A DNA stretch of 64,000 nucleotides from Halocaridina rubra (taxonomy: Eukaryota; Arthropoda; Malacostraca; Decapoda; Atyidae). Position numbers and translations under genes: made by a program. The notes under the pieces are model-generated. The model ran no database searches and was not told where the DNA came from. It saw only the letters and a list, made by a program, of their open reading frames with translations. Shown piece after piece: positions 52,201 to 63,370 of this stretch (the first letter of the stretch is position 1; each line of letters starts with the position of its first letter). The stretch covers positions 70,001 through 134,000 of the forward strand of contig JAXCGZ010017020.1 of NCBI GenBank assembly GCA_037179515.1. The letters run 5' to 3'.

Positions 52201-55200
52201 GTATCTATTTTACAAATTCCACTCTTGAAGATCGTATATGAAAATATAGCATGAATGGTCGTGAAATCTTTTCATTTCTAAATAAATTATTCTGTTGAGA
52301 TTAGCAAGCACATTATTATTCTTAACAAATTGTTAATAATTGTTGAGCGTGAACAAAATTCAATACACTATAGATTGCGGAATTGAACTTGAAATCCATT
52401 AAATATTTTGTGTTTTAAAAGGTGATAAGTTTCTTATTACTAGTAGACTATTATTTTAGTTTTTATATTGTGAAAAACTCCTTGGATATAAAAGAAAATA
52501 CTTACAATTAAGATATGATAAAAAAATTATCATAGCTGATAAAAGTATTTTTGTAGCACACACTGTACGTGAGGGTTGTGTTCAATAATTTACTGCTAGT
52601 TCTCTTGTCTAATGATCTCAAGAAAGTTTATATACATAATGTTAATTTATAAATTCTCTGTAAAAGCAAAAGTTAGCTCTAATGAAAAAGTTACCACTCT
52701 CTTTACATGCTGAAGGAATTATACATTGATTATTTATGAAGCTAGTGGCTCTAGAATGGATTGGATGCCCTACATACTGGGCTATATGGCTGTCATGGTT
52801 GGCTTACTATTGGCATTTTGTACAACAATGGTATGAATTAAGAACCTATTGATTATAAATGACTTTGTGTTGACTTTTGACATTTCTGTACATATGTAGA
52901 ACGTTAGGTTATTGACTATTAAGTAATCGTACATGTGTAGAACATTACTATTAATGTCTATTATTTGACCGTTAGAATATTCTTTCCGTTTTCTTAAGCA
53001 TGAATGCATATTTGAGTATTTTATAAGACGAAGCAGTTATTAGGTAAAAAAAAGTATTGGCTAAACTGGTAGTTTTCGTCATTCTGTAATCAGCATATAT
53101 CATAAAGAAACTATTATAATCTTGTTCCTATATTGTATTGGCATTTACATTGCATTTGTAAATAGAGTCCTGTATTGCTACCTGTATGGTACGTATGGAA
53201 TTAAAGCTTAACATTTACCTTTATATTCAGGACTGGAGTTTGTCAGATATTGTTGTATTGTTCTTTAGCTCCCTGGTGTAGAAACGTGATCATGCCTATT
53301 AGTGTTAAAAAGTTTAACTATTAGGGAGTTTTCACCTGTTGCCTAATAATCGCATTTACCATAAATGACACACTAACTTATTTGGTTGCTGTAGTTTTCA
53401 AGTGAGTATTATTCTGCTAAATAGATGAACAATTTTTAATTTTTTTATTACTAGTTTGATTCTTATTGCTGATATCTACTGTAGTCCTCCAGTAATTATT
53501 TTTTGTATTTGAAAATAATTTTCCAGTTATTTAATTAATATCCATGAAGAAAGCTGAACATGTTTTTTAGTACACACTTTATATAATAAGTCAATAAAGC
53601 TTAGCATACTTCTTTAGAGAAAGAATGTGAAATACTGTTGTTTTATAATTTTATAAAGCATTTTATTTGGATATGAATACGTCATTTGTCTGTATATCAT
53701 CTCTTATTAAATATATCTTTATACTTTGCTTCTGTCAGTATTTTCCTCTATTATTTCTTGAAATTATACAGTATGTATTGCTTTTTCAGATTGTGAAATG
53801 TGTGAGGGATTATCGCCGTTCCCGGCGTCACAGATTGTCATCAAGATCACTAAAGAAACTCCCAGTACATAAATTTAAGAAAGGTGATCCCTACGAGTGT
53901 TGCGCAGTATGTTTGGAGGACTATGTTGACAATGATAAGTTAAGAGTACTTCCCTGCTCTCATGGTAAGAGATTAACATGTTTACCATCAATATTCTTGA
54001 TATCAGTTATATTTGATTTCCTGCTTCTTAATAGATCTTTCTTTTTTTTATCTCTACAAACTTCATAATATAATTTTCAGTAATATTTTATATGTGGAAG
54101 GTATATATTGGGAGAGGTGGTAGCCTATGAAGTTAATATTTCTTTAAATGCATATGTTTTGTCAGAACTGTATCCTAATATAATTATAGTTACCAAAATG
54201 TGTACATCTTGGCCTAAAGCATGTAAGCCCTCTGTATATACTGTGTACATTTGCTTGCTGAAATCATGGTTATTGTATGTTAATTGTATATTTTTGTGTT
54301 CATAGCATACCACTGCAAGTGTATAGATCCGTGGTTAACTAAAAATCGTCGTGTATGTCCCGTATGCAAGCGCAAAGTGATTACGGGGGATGAAAGACCT
54401 TCGGACTTGGACACGGATTCCGAAGATGAAAATAGTCCGCTCATAAATTCAGACAGTGGTACACAGGGTGGCACATTTGCAGACCAGCAAGTTAGTATTT
54501 TTTATATTACATCAACACTGTGCTTTCTTAGCAATATTTTTGTAAGCTATATGGTTCATATTCTTTTTTGAGAAAATACGTTTTGTGACCTATGTCAGTA
54601 GGTCCTCTTTAAAAATTATTCTCACAATGAAAAAGATTTTATCCCAATTGGTATCGTATTCCTGAAAGTATTAAAGAAAGAACATGGGCTTCATCTAGTT
54701 ATCTTAAGGATAAATGTATTTTCTCCCCCTCATTTCTAGTTTGCTTTGTATTGTCATGAAATTGTGTTCAAAGAAAGATCATATTATTTACTGACGTGCA
54801 GTTATAAGATGAAGCCATAATCCCCTTTACAAGGGGGTTGGCTGAGTCAAAGTGAAAATGCTTAACTTTTTGTGGGAGGAAAGTAGAGAGGAGGGGATTC
54901 CCAGTTTCCTTACCCCATCCCAATTAGTTGACTTTTACAACATGCTAGGGAACACAGAGAATGTATTCTTGTTTATCGCCAATTTATATTACAAAGTGAG
55001 CTTATTAATTATATATTTTTGTAGGAGAATCCCTTTCAAGAGGCGCAGCGCTTGGCTGAGGAAAGGAGAAGGAGACGTAGGCAGAGAAGACCTTCTAGAA
55101 ATGTGGAATGTGGACCTGAGGGCTATCAGCGTTTGGCTGATTCCACAGATGATGATGAAGAGGAGGAGGGACAAGAAGGTGAACAAGCAACGAAACCTCT

Positions 55201-58200
55201 TCAGGGTACAGGTGGAGTGCTACTTGCTTTGTTCAAGGCTTACTGCAAAATAGTTTTTCATATATAATTAACAACTTGCTTAAAATATAATCACTATTAA
55301 TGATTGCTAGTGTGACTTATACTTTGCTAACTATCATGAAGGTACCACAATTTTACACAGACAATTGGAAATATTGCTAGATAATTAATCATGTTGTATT
55401 CTATGTATACATTTCTCACCTGTATAGATACTGTAGCAGATCGTAATATTTTGCAAATATTTATGAATAATAATCAAAATTTTTAATATCTAATAAATAT
55501 GATATATATATAACAAATATACCATCAATTACATTAAGCAAAAAAATAATTTTCAGTATTGTTTAGGCTAGCAGGAAGCTTTATCTTTAGAGAGGCAACT
55601 AATTTTAGCTCTCATTAATTCACATTTAAAGTTTAAAAAAAAGGCAAAGTTTGCGGTTTTAGCCCTTCTATCAGAAGCATCACCCCTGCTCTGGCGGGCG
55701 TCAGCCGGTGCAAGCCCCAACCCCCCACTGTGGTGTCCAGCCACAGCAGTGACCTTCCCAGTAAACGGCTTAAACTCTCGGTCCTGAATGGGAACCGATC
55801 TGTCGACCTCGCGAATGCGAGGCTAACACATTACCACTGTACTAGCCAGAAGTATTTTACTATGCAAACACAAATTATTTTGTTTTTTTTTATTGCCAAT
55901 TGTATACACAGGTGTATAATTGGTAAGCAATAAATTGGTAGTGTCCTCTGAGCAAGGCTTTTCTACCTTTGCATGATTCCATAATTATAAAAATAAATTA
56001 ATACTGCTGGAGTTTGTAATAAAAATCTGGGAGGTTAATTACCACTTGACCTGGCTTAAATAGTAACCATCCTCTTGTAATTCATAGGGGCTGGCAAAAA
56101 GGTTTTTAATCTATTATATAATAAATCTGTTCTTATCCATAGTACAATTATAGCCAGAATGGTGATTCACACTACATAGGCTGAAAGCTGAAAGTCAATT
56201 TTGATAAAAAAAAAATATTGGCCAGAATATCAGCTCATATCTTTATGAAGGTTATGTTCCAGAATTACCTATTTATGTTGTGCTTGTCCTCGTACTAGGA
56301 TTATTTTGTCTTAATTTTATTAGTTTCTTTTTATTCGTGATCGATCTCATCTTCTAATGAATTAAATGGAATGAACAGAACCAAAGAAAAATTTCATTTT
56401 TTATCCTTAGTTATCACTTTTAAACTTTCTGGAACTTATATTGAAAGGGATCATGAAGAACAAGCCCTTGATTTTTCTGCAACTATGTCTAAGATTTCCA
56501 TGTTTACCTCTGTTACTTTCCAAGGAGCAGGTGGATGTTAGTGTTATGATGTATAACTCGCAGAAAGTCATTCTATCCCTTGCTTTTTCCGGGATTTAAA
56601 GATGTTCCATTGCAAAGATTCACTCTGTCCTTTCTGTAGTTTCCTGGCATACCTCCTGCTATTACACTTTACAAACTTATCTCTAAAATTCTCTTCTTTA
56701 CTTTTTACGTTTTTTTTCCCCCAAATTTCTGTTTTAATTTACTGTATATTCAAAAATAAATTAAGAACTAACCTTGTGATAATTATTTGTTGCATGCACT
56801 CTGTTAAATGGCCTTTGATGTACTGTATACCTACTTTCTTACCAGCCCAGTGTGATGTAGCCCAACAGTGAATAGTAATTGTCCTTCCTATTATGAAAAC
56901 ATACAGTTAGGGCGATCAGTGCAGTGTGACACGACTTTGGGCAGCATCTGTAAAATCAGTTTTGTTTGCCTTCATTTTTGAGAATTTGCTTTCAGTAAAT
57001 GTTCAAGCCAGTTTTTATTTAAATGTGAATACCATGTATGGTCATCTTCTCCGAGGAACGATGTGGAATCCTTCGTCGTTGCCCTTGATATCTTTAAGGC
57101 ATTTGACAGCCTGACACAAAGCTATGTTAGCCAAACTCCCTGCTTATGGCTTTACCCTTTCTCTCTGTTTTCTGATTTCCAGTTTTCTTTAAGACCATTT
57201 TATATCTGTGGTTGTTGACGGTGCAACATCTAGCCCATTCCATTACCAGTGGTGTTCCACAGGGCTCTGTTCCTTCTCATCAACAATTTGCTTCAGTCCC
57301 TATCCTCCTCTCTTCTTCACACTTTTGCCAATAAATCTACCCTGCATTTTTCCTCTGCCTTTTCTTCACAACCTTCATCTTCTACTCGTAATCAGTCTCG
57401 TATCACACTCTTCTCCTGTCAACTCCTATTTCCAGAGGGTATCTGAGTAGGGCACCCAAAATTTTGTTAAATTCAATCCCTCCAAGACAGTTTCTGGGTG
57501 TCTCTTTATCTTTTTCTCCGTCTGATACCGTATTATTTTTGAGACTAGCGAAATTTATCCTCTTGATTCTCTTTATATACAGTATTAGGAATCACAATAG
57601 CCTTTAACTTGTCTTGGAGGAATCACATAATTCATATTTGTAAATCAGCATCCAAAAACTATGGGATTCTATTTCGTTTTCGACAATATTTTTCCTCTTT
57701 ACAGTTACTTAAAATCTATAAAGGTCTTATCCGTCCCTGCTTTGAATACTGCTCGCACATCTGGGATGGTTCTTCATATACTTATCTCCTTGATAGGATT
57801 GAATCTAAGGCAGTCAGACTTATTAATGACACTTCTCTTACTTCTAATCTGGATTCTCTTTCTATTCACCGTAAGGTATCATCCCTATCGCATTCTATCG
57901 CTACCATTTCCATCGCTGCTCTGATGAGCTAGCAAGTTTCATCCCTCCCCCACTACCAAGGCCCCACAACACTTGCCAAGCAGCCTAGTCTCACAGGTAA
58001 TGTGTAGAGATTTGTAGCTTGCAGATTGATCGGCGCAGTGACTGCTTCTTCTCATCCACCTCCAAACTCTGAAACTCTCTCCCCCTTCTGTCTTCCCTTA
58101 TTCTTATAACCTGTCTTCCTTCAAAAATCATATCTGTCTGTCCTTATCCTTTTACTTTTTCTTCATATTTTTTTTTTTTTTTTTTTGTGCCCAGGCCTTT

Positions 58201-59554
58201 ATTCATGAGGGCAGTTCTTTGCCTGTCCCAGTGTCACATTAAAAAAAAAAAGTTTCCTGTTAATTTAAAGCTAATGGAGTTGAAAAGGATGAATTTGCAG
58301 TAAATGAGGGAATATCTGGTCCTAGTCATGATCCTCCAGCAACTGTTAATGTTAAACTAGCAAATAGACAGACAGGTAAACTTAAATTATATGTTGTAAT
58401 TAAAAATATATATTCCACTAGACCCCTTAGTAAATTTTTTAGTGAAAATGTATTTACAGATAATCATAGCAGATGAACTTGCACTATAAAGTAACATATA
58501 TTGGTGAATGAATAAATCCTTCAATTATTGTGATACAACTTTAATGCTGCAAATTGTCATGGAGTTTCATCACACAATCACACACACGTAGGCATACATG
58601 CACGCACGCGCGGTAGGTTGTCGACTTTACGGCTGCTACCTTGAGGTTTGCTCAGCTTGGCATATAACAGTCATCAGTTGGCCAGTAGTGAGACTCATTC
58701 GTTTAATGCAAAGAGGTGCTATAAAGGTGTAAAGAACTACAAGAAAAACTAATACCTACTAAATTAAACCGTGAAAGTTGATAAAACACAGTTAATATTA
58801 TATATAATGTTTAAAGTGATGTGTGAAAAACAAAAAACTATTAAGGTATACTAGGAAATAGTCTACATGATAGAGGAAGACATAACTAGCAGAGAACTTT
58901 AAAAATGAAGTGGTTACTACTTTGCAGAAATGGTGGTGAATAGAAGGAATGGTACATAGTGCCTCTTGCTCAAAAATAGCAGATAAAAGCTGTAAGGTCT
59001 GTTTCCCTTTTAAGACTTTCTGTGGTGTAGTTGGTTGCGCCTTGGCACAGTAATTATGTGTCCTAGGTTCAAGTCCCGGTCGGGGTAAAATTTATTCGTG
59101 TTTTCACATATGAGAATGTGCTTATTTGATTATTGTTGGTCCCGTTTGAGACTGGGAGTTGAATTAAATACGAAAACGAAACCATGAGTGAGGTTGAGGG
59201 AAACTGTAATATGAACAGAGTGACATTCAGATGATGATGATGATATTCACCCTTGAGGGTGATAGAATGCGTTCATTCCTAGTATAGCAGATAAAAGCTG
59301 TAAGGTCTCTTTCCCTTTTAAGACCTTCTGTGGTGTAGTTGGTAGTGCCTTGGCACAGTAATTATGTGTCCTAGGTTCAAGTCCCAGTCGGGGTAAAAGT
59401 TATTCATGTTTTCACATATGGTAATGTGCTTAATTGATTATTGTTGGTCCCGAATGAGATTGGGAGTTGAATCAAATGCAAAAACGAAGCTACGAGTGAG
59501 GTTGGGGGAAACTGTAATATTAACAGAGTGGCATTCAGATAGAATGCGTTCATT

Positions 59555-59607
<53 letters not shown>

Positions 59608-60825
59608 AGACTATGAAACTGTTAACATGTGGCTAACTATTGCATCTTAATAAAATTCAATATCTTATTTATCTGAAACCAAAACTGTACAGCGTGTAAA
59701 AGATGGGGCCAAACCGAAGCCTTATTATTTTCATGCATCAGTCCATAAATAATAGTGAATCCTTATATTAGGCATTTTATTGCACTTTTTTTTTTTTAAG
59801 TTTATTGAGACTTCCATATCCCTGCATATTTTGCAATCTATGGAATAACCCCCAATTTGATAACTTGCATTGTATCATGTCTTGGGACATCCTTTGTGTA
59901 TTTGGTTTCATTAATGTAGTGAACTGGTTTTAACCATCCTCACATAAAGAATATTTTATTCTCATTCCCTATGCCCTATCCTCCAGACTATTTAGTGACA
60001 ATAATTAACTCTCAACTGAAAGAATAGGGAAAAATATTAATTTATATACTTGCTCATTCATGCATAATCTACCATTTAGAGTTAACAAGAAAAAATATCT
60101 AAGAAAAATTGGCTTGTAAGATGAAATAGCTTTAATAGGAAGCTTTAGAACGGTACTTGATGAAACATGTCCTTGTTTACTTTTCATGATATTCACTTGA
60201 GTCCTCGTGTAACTAATTGAATCGAGAAGTAAACTTATGTTTTTTCATGTAATTCATGAATTTCTTGGCTGTGGCCATCCCATTGACTCAGACAGAGGGT
60301 ATAGTATAATATAAAATGCAATTGGCCGTGATATTTTTAGGTACAGGTTAGATAGTTTTAATTCAATATTTTTTCCCTTTTTTTCAGTTCTGTTGAAGAA
60401 ATCTTTATTTGAAAACTATATTAACAGTTCATACCATTTCATTTTTTTACTTGCAGTATAAGCATCTGGTGTGTAAAAATATATTACAGTGATACAGTAT
60501 TTGAATATCTTTACAAGGAGAACAAATGTCTTTATATTTACTTATTATTTATACTTTCTAGTAATTTTCCGTTCTAGAGCATCAGCATTGTAAAATACTG
60601 TATATGCAGATGATGTGCATGTCTAAACTGTCCTTAAATCAAACTTCGTTACCTAAATTTCCAGATTCCTCCTGTTGCAGTAGCAACTCTTCTCATCGTG
60701 GAAGTCCACCTGGCCCTGTTCAGATTGCTGTAGACGTTATCAATTCTCCATCACAGCCTTCATTACCTGAATCTGCTGCTCATACGAATGAGAATGCTGG
60801 AACTGATCGAGACTATGTTGTGTGA
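49066..60825 (+). CDS. RNF13: RNF13-type PA-TM-RING E3 ubiquitin ligase, nine coding exons
   Basis: Endosomal/lysosomal transmembrane RING ubiquitin ligase. Exons are 49066-49218, 49872-50064, 50557-50662, 51741-51846, 53790-53964, 54306-54490, 55025-55205 (or 55211), 58271-58375 and 60665-60825. All use GT-AG and stay in phase, giving 454 (or 456) residues. Residues 1-18 are a signal peptide and about 40-150 a protease-associated domain with N-glycosylation sequons N71 and N87 (N28 lies just before it). Residues 168-189 are a membrane span. LKKLPVHKFKKGD precedes a C3H2C3 RING with ligands C224, C227, C242, H244, H247, C250, C262 and C265. Next come an acidic Ser/Asp region with ENSPLI (286-291, an acidic di-leucine signal), an Arg-rich segment and the end DRDYVV. 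Domain order and motifs match animal RNF13; the tail is somewhat longer than in vertebrates. RNF167 is the nearest alternative name. The start ATG follows a splice acceptor directly. Confidence 0.93.
49326..49648 (+). mobile_element. Tigger/pogo-type MITE in RNF13-like intron 1
   Basis: TIRs ACAGAGGGTCCTTGATTTAC and, complemented, ACAGGGGGTCCTCGATTTAC. They are flanked by TA. A relic frame at 49431-49551 reads MSLKHKANSSDGNKRKAITI then EVKLEISKMHRKG, the start of a Tigger/pogo transposase, and then stops. The bulk of the transposase is deleted. Confidence 0.85.
49872..50064 (+). CDS. RNF13: RNF13-like exon 2: protease-associated domain
   Basis: Acceptor CCTTTTTTTAG, donor TTAC|GTAAGT. Encodes GYATRVEPETACTLPNPPPN and GPWIAIVRRYNCTFVEKV, typical PA-domain core. 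Phase 0 to 1. Confidence 0.96.
50557..50662 (+). CDS. RNF13: RNF13-like exon 3: protease-associated domain
   Basis: Acceptor TTCTTTGTCCAG, donor AAGG|GTAAGC. Encodes PMSADGRGDGVIIPSVFIGY. The VIIPSVFIG motif is typical of PA domains. Phase 1 to 2. Confidence 0.95.
50720..50850 (+). repeat. decayed RTE-derived 5' fragment (weak)
   Basis: CCTTCATATTCCCCACAAAT and GGTAATCCCTCTC follow the order of the RTE 5' motif (TTCCCC ... GGGAATCCCC), with poor identity. Confidence 0.3.
51741..51846 (+). CDS. RNF13: RNF13-like exon 4: membrane span
   Basis: Acceptor TTTTCTCCTGCAG, donor ATG|GTAAGT. Encodes the end of the PA region and the hydrophobic LVPFAITIGICFIVMLTFM. Phase 2 to 0. Confidence 0.96.
51847..53789. 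other. RNF13-like intron 4, no element recognised
   Basis: AT-rich intron with no clear repeat or nested gene. Confidence 0.6.
53790..53964 (+). CDS. RNF13: RNF13-like exon 5: juxtamembrane and first RING half
   Basis: Acceptor GTATTGCTTTTTCAG, donor CATG|GTAAGA. Encodes IVKCVRDYRRSRRHRLSSRS, KKLPVHKFKKGDPYECCAVC and LRVLPCSH. Phase 0 to 1. Confidence 0.97.
54306..54490 (+). CDS. RNF13: RNF13-like exon 6: second RING half and sorting signal
   Basis: Acceptor TTTTTGTGTTCATAG, donor CAA|GTTAGT. Encodes AYHCKCIDPWLTKNRRVCPV and DTDSEDENSPLINSDSG. Phase 1 to 0. Confidence 0.97.
54812..54975 (-). repeat. short RTE-derived element in RNF13-like intron 6
   Basis: On the minus strand it reads AAGAATACATTCTCTGTGTT, GTAAAAGTCAACTAATTGGG and GGGAATCCCCTCC, then TTTGACTCAGCCAACCCCCT. 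It ends 50 bp before the exon at 55025. Confidence 0.75.
55025..55205 (+). CDS. RNF13: RNF13-like exon 7: Arg-rich and acidic tail
   Basis: Acceptor ATATATTTTTGTAG. Encodes ENPFQEAQRLAEERRRRRRQ and DSTDDDEEEEGQEGEQ. Two phase-1 donors fit: CAGG|GTACAG (end 55205) and ACAG|GTGGAG (end 55211). If unspliced, the frame runs on to a stop at 55267 and would give a short alternative end. Confidence 0.88.
55212..57034. other. RNF13-like intron 7, first part
   Basis: Holds a SINE-C copy (55678-55855). The rest is AT-rich with nothing recognised. Confidence 0.6.
55678..55855 (-). repeat. SINE-C (tRNA-like) copy in RNF13-like intron
   Basis: Minus strand: GGCTAGTACAGTGGTAATGT (A-box-like), GAGGTCGACAGATCGGTTCC (B-box-like), then GAGTTTAAGCCGTTTACTGG and TTGCACCGGCTGAC, shared with 30998-31155. 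It is much more GC-rich than its surroundings. Confidence 0.75.
57035..58240 (+). pseudogene. LINE-A copy in RNF13-like intron 7, degenerate
   Basis: Sense to the gene. Parallels 5970-7288 of the first LINE-A copy: GATATCTTTAAGGCATTTGA (the KAFD motif), GGTGTTCCACAGGGCTCTGT (GVPQGS) and TGTCTTGGAGGAATCACATA, then the C-terminal region and the tail GCCCAGGCCTTTATTCATGA. Deletions have removed the FADD region's frame. The tail and an A-run end only about 20-30 bp before the exon at 58271. Confidence 0.88.
58271..58375 (+). CDS. RNF13: RNF13-like exon 8: tail
   Basis: Acceptor TTTCCTGTTAATTTAAAG, donor ACAG|GTAAAC. Reads ANGVEKDEFAVNEGISGPSH then DPPATVNVKLANRQ, phase 1 to 1. This is consistent with exons 7 and 9, but the acceptor is weak and the sequence is not conserved enough to confirm alone. 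Confidence 0.7.
58985..59275 (+). repeat. SINE-B unit 1 in RNF13-like intron 8
   Basis: Head CTTTCTGTGGTGTAGTTGGT, B-box-like AGGTTCAAGTCCCGGTCGGG, body ATTGTTGGTCCCGTTTGAGA. A (GATGAT)n-containing insertion is at 59232-59265. Followed by a second tandem unit. Confidence 0.8.
59276..59555 (+). repeat. SINE-B unit 2, tandem
   Basis: Repeats unit 1 with a period of about 306 bp, ending at GAATGCGTTCATTCC, where (AT)n begins. Confidence 0.8.
59556..59604. repeat. (AT)n microsatellite
   Basis: About 49 bp of AT after SINE-B unit 2; the only sizeable AT array in 34.4-64 kb. Confidence 0.95.
60665..60825 (+). CDS. RNF13: RNF13-like exon 9: C-terminus
   Basis: Acceptor CCTAAATTTCCAG. Phase 1 joins exon 8 to give DSSCCSSNSSHRGSPPGPVQ and on to NAGTDRDYVV and TGA. 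The polar Ser/Asp-rich end fits the RNF13 tail. Confidence 0.85.
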
Positions 60826-63130
60826 AAATATATATTTTTTTTTTAAGGTCTTTCCCAAGATTAAGATATCAGTCGCTTTTGGTGATTTATGATGACAGTA
60901 AAGGACTATACTGTATTACCATCATGTGTTATAGAAGGGTTTCACATAGGACAAAGTCTTTATTAAATTTTTTGGTTCTTGAACCATTGGATGATCATTG
61001 TTATAGCTTTAATTCATGATTTACAGTATTCTACAAACTCTATATTATTGTGTACATTTCATTGCAGTTAACAGAAATCAGTGTAAAAGTACAGTATGCA
61101 TATTTAATCAGTAAACGTAGAAGACATTATGTAAGTATAATCTCAAATTTACGATATTCATTTTTTAATAAGGATTTGGTTGTGAGTAAAATATGTAATA
61201 TGTATTAGCTGCAGCTAAATACTATCAAGGATCCACGCTTATCTTACAGGAATGAGTCATTTCTTTGCTGTGTTTTTGAGTCGTTGCAACATTCTGGTAG
61301 CTTTTATCCCCCATTGCTCTAATGGAAGAATAATTGGGATACATTGCATTCACAGCAGCTTAATTTTTTTTTTCACAGTTTCTGTATATCCTCTTTCCAG
61401 TGGAGCTGGAAAAGGATAATGTTCATGTATTGTCAATATGTTATTTTTGTTCGCTTATCTAGTAGTTCAGTAGATCTGAAATGTTTCATGAATGACAAAT
61501 ATTTTCTTATAAAATTCATGTACAGTATTCCCGAATAATAGAGGCTTACTAAACATAAATGTTGGTATATGTTGAATTTACAGAGTTCCGTAATTCAGTC
61601 TTGGAGTACATAATCAGATATGAATCATCCTTGGCTCTGGTACTGAATAGTTACTGCATTGTCACTCAATGGTTGACTGTAAATGTGATGATGTTGATTT
61701 GGTATCGAGCAACGATTACAAGGTAGCAAGGGGGCCAAGGAAAGGCAGTGGTGAAAGAGAATATGAAGACGCAGAATAAAAGAATAGTGAAACAGTGAGT
61801 TTATACGAACACTGTACCTATTGAGTGCATTAATATTTAATCATTGCACTTAGCTAAACCTTTAAAAGAAATGGTGATTAAATAACATATTTATAAATTC
61901 AATAGCATTTCCCACTGAAGCTATTTATTCAAAAAATAATGGAGGTAGTGGGAATTTAGATCATTCATTGCTTATCTCATGGTGGAAGAAAAATTCAGGT
62001 TAGGAGATCGCCAACTAATTCCTAAATTGCTCTGTACTTGTAGATACTACAAGATTCCATTCTCTCTCTCCACTCCATCATATATAGATACAGGGTCTTA
62101 AGTTCTTTTTTTAATTTGTGTTTTAGAAAGAGCTGAAGGTCAGCTGTAAAAATACAGTTTATGTTACTCTACACATTATATGAGTTGAACTGAAATGACA
62201 TGCTATAGTTAATTTTGGTACAAGAAAGTTATTGGGATTAATGTTACGTTCCTAGGTCAATGTATTTTTTTAACTGTGATAGAAACTAAAATAAGAGCAA
62301 GGGATGAGAAGCTCTTTTTCACTTGTTTTTCAGGAATGTATGTGCAAGTACATTAAGAAGGAAATTTAATGCAGTACTAGAGTATATTTTTTTTCATTAG
62401 GGGAAATAATTTCATGACCAATTATATTACTTGGTGCATTCAGGCTATGCCAGTGATATTTCCCCTTGAATAGATAGATGACAAGAAATATTTTGTAAAT
62501 ATACTTTTATGACAATGCCTATTGATTATATAAAATATATCATACATTATACTCTATAACCAGTTTATAGTAACATTGTTTTGAAGTAGCCATTTTATTA
62601 AAATTATGAATTCCTGTTTGGGAATCTTTATTTCCATTGTTCTCGGCTTTTTTTCTTGTGCTTTAGATCTTCATCCACAAAACTTAGCAGAATGGCCACA
62701 AAACCATGTGATGAATCATGAGGACACAGCATTAGATCCTTTCTACATTCATCACTTCCAAATACATTTGCAACATAAAAATTGGAAGGGGAACCACCAG
62801 CCTTACTGTTATCAATCTATACGTCAGGCAGGATAGAAATTTTAGATCCATATTCTTGCTTATGGATAGTAAACACAACAATATTATTCCCTTTATGCAT
62901 GGTGATGGGGAGTATGAATTCCCCATTCGTATTGTGTGAAAAGCAGACTTAAATGCACAAGGAAGGGAGGGGTTAGCAATCTCATTTTTCTCAGAGTCTT
63001 GTTCTTGTTGCAGAATAGTGGACTAAAAAGGAGAGGTTGGGAGGGTATGATGAAGCCCTGCTGCTTTCTCTTTCGTTAAGTTGTTGTCACTGCTGGCTTG
63101 ATTGGCATATGGTGGAGTAGACAAATAGAA
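60826..63130 (+). other. 3' UTR and downstream flank
   Basis: No further coding exon was seen. AATAAA occurs at 61775-61780, among others, so the true 3' end cannot be fixed. Confidence 0.45.
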
Positions 63131-63194
63131 TTCCACTTTTGTATTCCCGGCAGATTTTAAATGACGATGTGGATTGTCACCATGATTCATATTA

Positions 63195-63370
63195 TACAAG
63201 GCAACTAGAAGATAACTCTTATGGGGAGAGTGATAGAAATCTGCTGTTTTCATCCCTGTGTATCATAAAAGGCAACTGGAACACTGATGGGGAGGGTAAT
63301 AGAAATCTCCTGTTTTTATCTCTGTGTACATAAAAGGCAACTGGAACGCTATAGAGGGACTGAGAATCTT
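63195..63370 (+). repeat. 72-bp tandem repeat related to the RTE 5' end
   Basis: About 2.3 units of CATAAAAGGCAACTGGAAC ... GGGGAGGGTAATAGAAATC ... CCTGTGTAT. Each unit resembles the RTE 5' motif (CCTGCGTGTCGTAAAAGGCG), so it looks like a tandem 5' region. Confidence 0.6.
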
